Shown piece after piece: positions 54,783 through 64,000 of a stretch of DNA of 64,000 nt. A program made the translations under genes and the position numbers. The DNA is taken from assembly GCF_032854445.1 (NCBI RefSeq), contig NC_088305.1:10773717-10837716 (forward strand), read 5' to 3'. Numbering within the stretch: the first letter of the stretch is position 1; each line of letters starts with the position of its first letter. This DNA is from Liolophura sinensis (taxonomy: Eukaryota > Mollusca > Polyplacophora > Chitonida > Chitonidae). A model generated the notes under the pieces. The model had not been told where the DNA came from and did no database searches. It saw only the letters and a program-made list of their open reading frames with translations.

Positions 54783-57700
54783 ATATATATATGTATATAT
54801 GTATATATATACAATATTTCATTACATGATTGGCCTAACTCCTTTGCTCTTTAAAAGTCTTGGTTCCAAGGGACAACGCCAGAAAATGAGATCATGATTT
54901 GTTTGCATTGGACAATGTCTCATTATTTTTTCAAACGAGTTGACGCAATCATCCTACAATAATTCCTGAGGAGAAGAAAATCGATTTTGTTTTGGCAATA
55001 ATGTTTTATGCAATAGACATATATCACATGTAAATTTTACTTACCAAGAAGAGTTATACTGCAAAATGTAGCATATGTTAAACTCTTATTTGGTCTGTTT
55101 ATAAAGAAACTGACAATTGTATGCATGCTATCCACTATCATTTTAGCAAAACCCAATAGTTGTTTTTTTTCTGTGGAACGTGCACAAGTTTACCTGTTCT
55201 ATGCAAATTTTGTCCATGAAGAGTGTTCATTGGTCAATGCTGTGGGGATGATTTTCGTGATAGTTGTGATTGACAGGTTTCACTCTAATAAGCCAATGGT
55301 TCTCATGAAATTTTCAAGCTGTTATTGAAGTATACATAAGGTATCCCTAATCCTGACAAGTAATTCTTGGTTTCTTGTTTGACAGTGATTGTAGATTTCA
55401 GGAGTTGTGGGACCTTAGAGAGAATAATGCATCGCAAAATTTATGTCAGAGCAAGTGCCATCTTAATTGTTTTCTTTTTTGGGTTGGGTGGTGCTGAGTT
55501 GTCACGTTGACCTGGAACATACTTATCAAACATCTTGAAGACTAAAGTCAAAAATTCAAACACGGCTACAAATATAATTCTTTGCTCTAGAAAGTTTGTA
55601 CACTGATTCTTTAATGCAGAATCATGTACTAACCACAGTTTGAGCTCTTACCTTTGACTTTTTAAGGGATTTCCTAAAAATACAGGCCCAGGGCCCATGG
55701 TTGTTATCTTAAGACTTAGGTCAAAATTTCAATGACATCAACAGTTAACATGTCTTGTTCTAGGAGGTTTAAAAGATATATTGAAAAATAAGCATTCTAA
55801 ATTTTACATGTCAACTAAAGCTTATGGAATCACAAATGCTGTGGGATTGAATATAGGCTTTCAGATTTTGGGATACACTAACAATCTTGTAGAAAGGTGT
55901 ACCAGTTCATCGCAAAGTTGTATAAAGTTTTCTTAGCCTAATATAGTCATAATCTATAAAGTAGTATTTATCTGTGCCTACAGAGGTTGTGCTAGCAGTT
56001 GCCTTAGACATTAAAAGCTCGAAACAAGTGAGCCTGATAATTTAGTGTGGTCATTGTATGGTAGAATGGGATACAATTTTCCGCGTAATGGAGACTCTGG
56101 TCCAAGCTGGACTGGCAGTAGCTCTCTTGCAATACATGTGTTCCACATAACCAGTTTTCAAGTAAAACTTCATAGCAAAGGAAGGAATGACCAAGTGGCC
56201 CGAAATGCATTAGGTGGGAGGAGTTCAACATAGCAGAATTAGTGTTTGTCGTTATTTGCCATCTACGTTGACTCTTCAGGCAGCATAAGTTCTGGTCTCT
56301 GTGAATTTTCTAATTTTATATATATTATATGTCAATAAGATATTGCCATAATGGTTATACTGTTAGCTGTTGTGAATGACTGCACGGAAGTGATCATGGG
56401 TTTTTCTGTTGACCACGTATGTTATATGATTATAACCGGAATCCCTTGTAAATTGTTGATTGTTATAAATGAGATACCTTTTCCTGAACAAATGACGACT
56501 CGGATCCAAGCTGAACGGACAATTGTTCTCTTGCAATGCATGAATAAGGCATGATTAGTTTGCTTTAAAAAAAGTGCATCGCAAAGACGGGAATGAATAT
56601 TTGACAAGACAGATTAGGCCAGGATTTGGCAGAAACGATTTCGCAATATAAATCCAGTGTTTGCTGTATGTTGAATCTTTTCATGGCCCTGTTTAGCCTG
56701 ATCCTAACTGAAGTAGATATGGTGTTTAGTACGCCCAGTTATCGTGTCGTCTTTGTGTAAGACGGTGGAAAGGAAGTTAGAGCTCACGTGACCACCGTCT
56801 CGTGCCTAAAACAAATAGGCCGCCCAATGTAGGAAAAGGCCACTTTTTGCCACCACGTTAGCGACCAGTAAGACCTAGTTATACAAAATAGCATCACGAA
56901 AGCTCTGCAGAAATATCCAGACTATCTGGAGAGCTGAAAATTACACAAATTCAATAGATACAAGATGGTTTTCAGCGATTCAAAAAGAGGCATTTTCCTA
57001 TGCATTAAAGTAGGGAGGACCGTTTTCTTCACCCACGCCGTTTGTTACTAAGGAGATCACGTGGTGTCTAGCTTCTGATTCGTCTTACAGAATTGGTTGC
57101 CATGGTATGTGCGTGCACTCATGAACACGTCATCCCGAGTTCTGCCCCTTGATCAAGTATCTCTTGCCTGTCTAGATCATGTACACCTTGAAAACATTTT
57201 GCTGTTTCGTTAGGTTTAAAGAAGAAAAGAGATTAATGCAGAAACATGGACGTTACGTGTTGTATTTAATTATAGACCTGTAGTCGTGGAAAGGAACTGT
57301 CGACCTTTTATGATTGCGGACAGTTATTTTGAGATGTCCCGCAAATATGTTATGGAACTCCTCAGCACAATTTGGCAGCCATACTACGGAGGTGGCATTA
57401 CGGTTTAATCAGTTTGGAATTTATTGAAATGCATTACTAATACGAGCGTACGTTTAACTTCACAACTTCACCAGGCGTGATGAATTGTAGACACGATTCT
57501 CCCAATATCCAAACTCACAGCTAGGAAACATAGAGCAGCTTACGCGTCACCAACGTGTGGCTGACTCGAGCAGCTCCCCTTTGATGTAAAGCAATGGAAA
57601 TTGCAGTGTTACAGAAAGTACGCTTCTGTTTTGTACCACATACATTTTTACTAAAAGGCTGTTCAGCTTGGACCCAAATTGCATATTGTTGGAAAATTAG

Positions 57701-58964
57701 CTCTATTTATTAAGTCTCCCCTCTTGCCAGAAAACCAACTCCTATATTCAGTTAGTGATGATCTAGGTTCCTGTCTACCTTCAAAAAATTACCATTGGTA
57801 TATTGTGTATCTCAGAACGTGTGTAAAGTCGAGTCTTCAGTTTTTACGTACATTTGGGTTCCGGTGAATGTTTTTGGGATGGCTGGGACTATTGTCGGGC
57901 ATGAGGACTAGCTAGAACGCAGTTAAATAACCAGAAGCTGCATGGTTTTATTTTTCCACCAAATTTCCTGGCAAGTTTGTACTTTGTTCTTGTGTTGTAT
58001 AATGAATTGTTGTATGTGAATTAAAAGGTATTAAACCTTGGTCGTCTTAAAGTACGAATGCCTATTTGTGTATGTCGACCGTATCTGATATTAATGTATT
58101 GGGATAAATCTTATATTGTACTCTACAGAGTTTCAAAGACTATAAATTTTCCACAAACAAAGTTATTGCTACCACATTGTGTGGTCGTTTGTTAAAAAAA
58201 GGCTGTCTGAAGAAATCGTTCACAAGTATGGAGGAAAGTGTCCTAGAGCAAGGTATTAAAGGGATGTAACTCCTTTTTACATGCGCACAGTTGGAAGAGG
58301 TGATATCGAATATCGTCATGAGAATAATACCTCACATCGCAATATGTTACAGATGTGAGATTGTTTGTTATATTTGTATGTTTTGTGTTTAATTCTTATT
58401 TTTTGCCACATTTAAGGAATGATCAGGAATTTTCATTCAATATGTATGAAGTGTGACAATCTGAAAAACTATAGAACTCTGTACGTATACATGTATATAC
58501 AATTTCCACATCATCACCATGCTTGTAATATACTTCATAATAGAACGATCTTCATAAGGGATTGTATAACATTTGATACCATATTCACTACCATGCTTAT
58601 TTCATGGGAGATTTATTTGCTGAAATACACAAGCAAATGCAAACTAGAACATTCGTTTTCTGATTTTGTGGACGTGGTACTTTTTTAAAAAATGACCTGT
58701 TTAATTGTCTGAATGATGGTAGAATGTATTCTGTTATTGTAGCAGATTATTCTATTAAATACAACGCAAATATTCTGTTAATTCACACCGGTTTTCCTCC
58801 ATTCCACTCGTAAAACTGCTCGCTTTCGTATAAAGAGTGTAAAAATTCTTGACTGTGATGTTATTAATCACTAAAAGCAAGCACCATCAGGAAATGGCGT
58901 TTGTATCAACGTATAATCATTCAGAACGCGTATAACTCAGGGGAAATCATGAACGAATGTTGAG

Positions 58965-59278
58965 GGGGTTCTTCCGGTTTTTACAGCCTCCGCATCGAAG
59001 TCGGGAGAGCCCGGGATCAAACCCGGGTCTGGTCATACCAAAGACTTTAAAAATGGTACTTCGCTGCTGCCTCTGTTGGCGCTTAGCACTTAAAAGGTTG
59101 GAGCAAGGAAACATGACTGATTAGCCAGGTGTCAGGGGCGACAGCATTTTGGCGGCATGGACTCGCCCTGCCACAAGAACACACAGTATATGTGCGCACA
59201 CCTAATGACTCGTCTTCGTGATATGACTGAAAAGGTGATACGTACGACGTTAAACCCCAAGTCTTCATCTTCCCGTAG
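58965..59278 (+). mobile_element. Family-B SINE
   Basis: Shares GATCAAACCCGGGTCTGGTC, TTTAAAAATGGTACTTCG, GGCGACAGCATTTTGGCGG and the tail ACGTACGACGTTAAACCCC with 3828-4125; the 5' end is altered. Confidence 0.82.
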
Positions 59279-60077
59279 GGGGGGGGGGGGGTCGCGTGAT
59301 TCCTCAGGAGTTGATTGCTCTTTCACGTAGAAATCACGGAAACAAAAAGGGGCATTAAGGTAAAAGCTGGAAAGAAAATTAAAAGCTATGTTAAACCTCA
59401 AGCAAAGAAAGGCGAAAATCCGGGAAACCCGAGGGCTCTTGCATGTACAGGTCGTCACCTTTGAGGCTACATGTCGGGAAAATGTAGTGTTGGCGCGCCG
59501 TCGTCTAGCGGCTTATCAGATTGATTAAGTTCTTTATACGCCGATAGGCGCATCCTCATCTCATTACCAGTCCGCTGGCATCATTAACAACCCGTAGAAA
59601 CAGGACTCGAAAAGTAGCAAGTAAACAGTTTTGCCAGATAAAAACCCGACAGATTGTATCCCGGCTTAGAACAGGGAATGTACATGCATACACGTTCCAG
59701 GCCCCTCTATCACTGTGGGGCCATCTTGACAATGCTTACACGATAGGAAAAATTGCTGCCTTGACGTTTATATTAGCAAAGAAGGTGACCTAAACTAAGT
59801 CTGCTCCATTTAGGACGGCCTTTTCTGATTCGCCAACGTTGGTGGCCTAAATTAAAACGTTTCGGTTTAGACCACGTCAATTGCCTGCTCAAAAGTATAC
59901 ACTTAAAAAAATTAATCTTTTAATTTTAACAGTAAGTCTGTTGTTCAAGTGATGCTAGAATGAATCAACGCCCCATGTCAAAAAGAAATCTTCTGTGCAA
60001 TTTATGATAGAAATTTGGCTTACCAACAGATATAATCTCACACTATGCATATGGAAGCTGAAAAGTGGCCACTTTAC

Positions 60078-60302
60078 GTAAGATAATATCAACAGATGCA
60101 ATGAAACAGCAGTTGCTCAGCCGAAAATAAAGATCATTAATTGAATCCTGGATGAAGGTGGTTATTAATTTCTGTGATCTCTTATCACATGGACACGAAG
60201 TCAGGATGTCTAAAATATGACGGTCTTCTCTGAGATATTTCTGGCAAGCCTTCCACTTCCATTCTGCGTGGCGGTCTACAGACAAGCATGTAAAGATGCT
60301 GT
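60078..60302 (-). CDS. Possible Cys-rich exon, AMOP-like
   Basis: The reverse strand has a fair acceptor (CCTTACACAG) and donor (GTAAAG) bounding 75 whole codons. It reads WKACQKYLREDRHILDILTS CPCDKRSQK. The CxxY...L..CPC pattern resembles the AMOP domain of secreted adhesion proteins, from memory of the family. No neighbouring exon was identified with confidence. Confidence 0.3.
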
Positions 60303-60893
60303 CTGTGTAAGGAATTTCCCAGTTGAACACGGAAAATGAAAACAATTAAAAAGAGGTACGCGAAAGTACAAACGATAGAGTTACATTCATTCAAAAAATC
60401 GCTAATGAAACTTGCACGGATTCAAGATTTCTTTCCGTGTCCAGATATGTAAGAATGTTGTTCATTCTTGTCGTAGTTTGTGCCTTTGGTGTATTGCTGT
60501 GACATGGAAACAGTCACACGCTGCGAACGAGAACAGAACTGGACCTTAGTAGCATGCGGTCGTGACCAATGGGGAGTCCTGACGCTCTTTCATCTGATTT
60601 TGGCATCATCACCGTTTTCTTCACCTTTAAATAAGTGCACTTCATGAAACCAACCCCCGGTATTTTACACGATGGGAGCACGCTAAACAACCTCCTTCAC
60701 CAAATCTCCCCAATAGCATAACAGACATTACGCACAAAAGTAAAAATGATTCCTGAAACGCATGCGCATTTTAAAAAATTATCCGCGTGATTAAGAACAC
60801 AAAGAACATACTCCCTGCAGCGCATGTGTCGCTCTCCATGTTCATCACTGCCACCACTAGCAAATTTTGTACGGAAATACTGAACTACGCCAA

Positions 60894-61159
60894 GGGGGGC
60901 CTCCGTGGCTCAGTCGGTTAGAGCGCTAGCGCAGCGTAATGACCCAGGAGTCTCTCACCAATGCGGTCGCTGTGAGTTCAAGCCCAGCATATGCTGGCTT
61001 CCTCTCCGGCCGTACGTGGGAAGGTCTGCCAGCAACCTGCGGATGGTCGTGGGTTTCCCTCAGGCTCTGTCCGGTTTCCTCCCGCCATAATTCTGGCCGC
61101 CGTCGTATAAGTAAAATATTCTTGAGTACGGCGTAAAACACCAATCAAATAAATAAATA
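60894..61159 (+). mobile_element. Family-A SINE, full-length and best preserved, with 11-bp target-site duplication
   Basis: AACTACGCCAA lies at 60883-60893 and 61160-61170. The head GGCCTCCGTGGCTCAGTCGG with TTAGAGCGCTAGCGC resembles a tRNA 5' half; B-box GAGTTCAAGCCC. This is the best reference copy in the window, about 265 bp. The tRNA head plus conserved centre recalls molluscan SINEs such as RUDI, but I could not compare them. Confidence 0.95.
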
Positions 61160-61689
61160 AACTACGCCAAAGTCCCTGGGGTCACGGTAAGGTCTGAAAA
61201 TCGCTCTCTCAACATTTGTTTCTATTCACACTTAATGTATATGCATTCTCTTTAGTACATTCAACATGATTCTAACGGTCACCTGACACGATTTCATTGG
61301 TTATTTATAAGTGTGCGCGAGGATATCAGCGGTGAGGCCAAGCGGAAAACAAGCCCTTGTGAGCTGCACAAGTTTAAAAAGTCAAACTTGTCTAGTGGTA
61401 GCAGTGATGTATAGCGAGCGATAAGAGCGGCACATGGGCTGCGAGAGGTGTGCAAGAAGAACAGAATCCCCAACAACAACAATCTCCCATAGAGCTGCTT
61501 GTCGCACACGAAATACATCGATCCATAAGTTTTACTGATGTTAAAGAATGGTTATCTTTTTTCGTTAAAGTGTAAAAACTGAGCAGAATTGCCGTTGGAT
61601 ACATTTAATCACGTCATCTTACACAAAGTGGTCAATGTGAACGCTTTTCAGCTTCCACATGCATAGTGTGAGATTATACTCGCGTTTTG

Positions 61690-61947
61690 GAAGCCCCTGT
61701 GGCTTAGTGGTTGGCGTTCCAGTTAATCACAATGACTCAAGAGCCTCTCACCAATATGGTCATTGTGAGATCAACTCCAGCTCAAGCTGGCGTCTTCTCC
61801 GTACGTTAGAAGGTGTATCAGCAACATGTGGATGGTCGTGGATTTCCCACAGGCTCTACCCCGTTCCTTTCCACCATAATTCTAGCCGCCGTATAAATGA
61901 AATATTCCTGAGTTCGGCATAAAATATAAATCAGATAAATAAATACA
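61690..61947 (+). mobile_element. Family-A SINE, full-length, older
   Basis: Head GGAAGCCCCTGTGGCTTAGT, middle AAGAGCCTCTCACCAATATG, tail AATATTCCTGAGTTCGGC and an AAATAAAT end. Confidence 0.85.
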
Positions 61948-63065
61948 ACAATTTTGTACTTTTGTTTCAGGTAGACAGGATGACATGATTTTGTTGAAAG
62001 TAATTGTAGCTAGAAAGCTTCATTAATCACATCCGTCCACAATTTATTTGTCCTTCGGTGCCATGACGCAACATTTGAGAGTAAGCACTTCTCACCTGTT
62101 GTGAAAAGCTATAACCTGAACAGGCCTTAATCGGAGCAGTGTCACCTGGAAGAATAAACACGCTACACACCAGAACGCTATAAAATTCACAAATGTCAGG
62201 AAACCAGAATAGTTTTTGACGCTTCGGGACGGAAAAAAGTGGCTGGATGTCGTGAAAAGTTGGTTTGCATGTTTCGGAGATCGTGAGATAGAATAACACC
62301 TTTGGTGAACACGCGACTCTCGTAGAAATGCAGTGTTTTTATACCGTTTATATCTTTGTCACAAAAGAGAATGTCCTCGTTTACAAATAAATAAACTTCA
62401 CACATTCAAAACCAAATCAGTAAAACGCCTGTAGCATGTTTTGTGAAGAACTGAACATCTCCATTTGGCAAATATCGCGATTATCGCTCATCGTGTTTAT
62501 TGAAGTGCCTTGCTTCACTTCCCGATTCTTCCTGGCCATAAAAAATAAGGAGTAAGGACAAGAAAATCGGTCGGCATTGAACGAAAAAAATTGGTATGAA
62601 TTATAAAATATGCGCAGTGTTCAGAATCTCTAGCGCTCTGCTTCATAATCTCCTCATTGGGTTAGGGGCTGTATACGCATCGTGTTGAATGACACCTTCA
62701 GGTGGCAGTAAAAACGTAACTGAAATAAATATTTTTGACGACAACATAAAAACTAGCATCGTACAAGATATAGGATACTAATTAAATGTACGCGCCGAGA
62801 AAATTTTTTGAGCTTTTCTGACATTGTTGACACGACTCTAATTTCTGGCTTTATATACTTTCTTAGTTCTTGAGCGGTTGTGTCCACAGTTGTTATGGAA
62901 ACTGATCTCGCGAAATGTCCATTATCGTTGATGACTAACAAGGCCGAGGTCTACAAATTCATAATCTTGATGAGATAACTTTATTACGCGGCTTTCTTAA
63001 TTCCAGTGAAGGTGTGAATAAGTTGCCTCATTAACAATTAGAATAAAACCTTAAAGCATACTTGA

Positions 63066-63190
63066 AATGCTTGGTTTTTATTTCTTAATACAGAGTTTTT
63101 AATGTGGTCTAACATATAAAAGTACAAAAAAAGATTCTCAGCTTTCTTTGTCGGATGAAATAATGGCTATAAACTTTTCCCATAAGACTG
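63066..63190 (+). repeat. Dispersed block, second copy
   Basis: Direct, diverged match to 25585-25720, 37 kb away. Confidence 0.7.
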
Positions 63191-63886
63191 CGGATCTCTT
63201 GCAATTCTCGACTTGGAAGGACTTTTTTATGGTTTACGATTGGTACACGGATGTCGGACTTGACGCTCCATGTGAAGTGCACTTTATGGTGTGATGTTTT
63301 TTCAAAAAACCTCCATTTCCCCCCACCCTCCCCCCACCACCACCCGCAAAATACGGTCGGCCCGTTCTCAAGTACGCATCAAGGCTAATAAATAACTTTT
63401 TGGACAACAGCCTCACTCAGCATAGATCGTGCATGTCCGGCCATTATTGTGGTCTGATTGAACTCAAGTGCAAGGGGTCTTACGAAATGTTTAACTCACG
63501 TAACGTACGGAGACGCTGATCGTTTCTTTCGGCAGGTCGTGATCGCAACAAGCATTTCCACCCAGATTTCTCCTTCCTTTTTTTACTGTTACGTTTTATC
63601 GCAGGCTAGAAAATTTACCTTGAGGTGACATTTTAAAATCGTCTCTCTGTTGAATCGGCAAGACTTGATTTCATGTAAATTAACAGTTAGGATAAAGCCT
63701 TGTACGTGCCTCCCGTATCTCGCGCTTGTTTACACTGTCAACGTCTCGTGATGTTTGCCTGAGTGAGACAGCTACATGGCAGCCTCATTCTGAGAGCGAG
63801 GCTTTCGGGTCTTCCCGGCAATGAGCTGAGCATTCTGGACAGAGGGCATCCACCTCAGTCAGTACACAGACAGTCTCGAGACCAGC

Positions 63887-63938
63887 ATGTCGGAATACCC
63901 CTGCTTTCTGTTCTTCATCTTGATTGCATTTTCTCCAG
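63887..63938 (+). CDS. Signal-peptide exon of a secreted or membrane protein (3' partial)
   Basis: ATG then MSEYPCFLFFILIAFSP, a short hydrophobic run typical of a signal peptide, ending in a strong donor GTAAGC at 63939 one base into the next codon. The 5' end of the gene lies in the preceding repeat-free GC-richer sequence. The remainder lies beyond the window, so the product cannot be named. Confidence 0.6.
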
Positions 63939-64000
63939 GTAAGCCAACGCTTCTCAAATTATGTTTCCACATCCTTGTAATGCAACCGACCAAAACTGTT

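Larger units (their letters stand above)
49753..63886. other. AF10 3' flank and spacer
   Basis: Holds the AF10 3' UTR array, short GCTTGATTCAGG repeats (51535-51640), inverted-repeat elements (52884-53445, 53607-53784, 54229-54782), a diverged ~390-bp-spaced duplication (56045-56250 and 56440-56650), SINEs (58965-59278, 60894-61159, 61690-61947) and one weak minus-strand exon (60078-60302). 57000-58900 and 62000-63000 hold nothing I can name. Confidence 0.55.

Noticed and set aside
60894..61144. Three short overlapping frames near 61.0 kb
   Set aside because: They lie entirely inside the family-A SINE and recur in other copies.
62753..62941. Minus-strand frame of 62 residues
   Set aside because: Looks slightly protein-like, but no splice sites, family motif or neighbouring exon could be identified.

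Overview
This is eukaryotic nuclear DNA from an animal, most likely a marine lophotrochozoan and probably a mollusc. Genes are split into short exons with GT-AG introns. The introns and spacers are AT-rich and full of tRNA-headed SINEs, terminal-inverted-repeat elements and minisatellites. No bacterial-type organisation is visible. The species assignment is an inference from repeat style only.

Three genes are recognisable, all on the + strand. (1) 723-11491: the last 11 exons of a WRN (Werner syndrome RecQ helicase) homologue, covering the RQC winged helix, HRDC and C-terminal helix-turn-helix regions and ending in a basic tail; the helicase and any exonuclease domain lie upstream of the window. 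(2) 17584-21351: ATP5PF, coupling factor 6 of mitochondrial ATP synthase, with three coding exons and 141 residues including a Gln/Glu-rich tail. (3) 28240-49752: an AF10/AF17 (MLLT10/MLLT6, fly Alhambra) homologue with 16 coding exons whose phases all join to give 838 residues: PHD finger, extended PHD, Ser-rich linker, and an octapeptide motif plus a six-heptad leucine zipper (the DOT1L-binding region in vertebrates). At the right edge, 63887-63938 looks like the signal-peptide exon of a fourth, secreted protein. Two weaker minus-strand exon candidates lie at 14662-14853 and 60078-60302.

Spacers: 11492-17583 holds the WRN 3' end, one SINE with a target-site duplication and several inverted-repeat elements. 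21352-28239 holds an 18-unit, 129-bp satellite (22809-25130) that grew out of a SINE-like repeat. 49753-63886 holds a long minisatellite in the AF10 3' UTR, several MITEs and two full SINEs.

The most striking pattern is that tandem arrays repeatedly include exon edges. The splice acceptor of WRN exon 10, the acceptor of ATP5PF's first coding exon, the donor of AF10 exon 10, the acceptor of AF10 exon 14, and the stop codon of AF10 exon 16 are each part of a tandem repeat unit. This leaves rows of decoy splice sites next to the real ones. In AF10 exon 10, two of the extra donors would extend the protein in frame. SINE insertions also sit directly against the acceptors of WRN exon 7 and AF10 exon 12.
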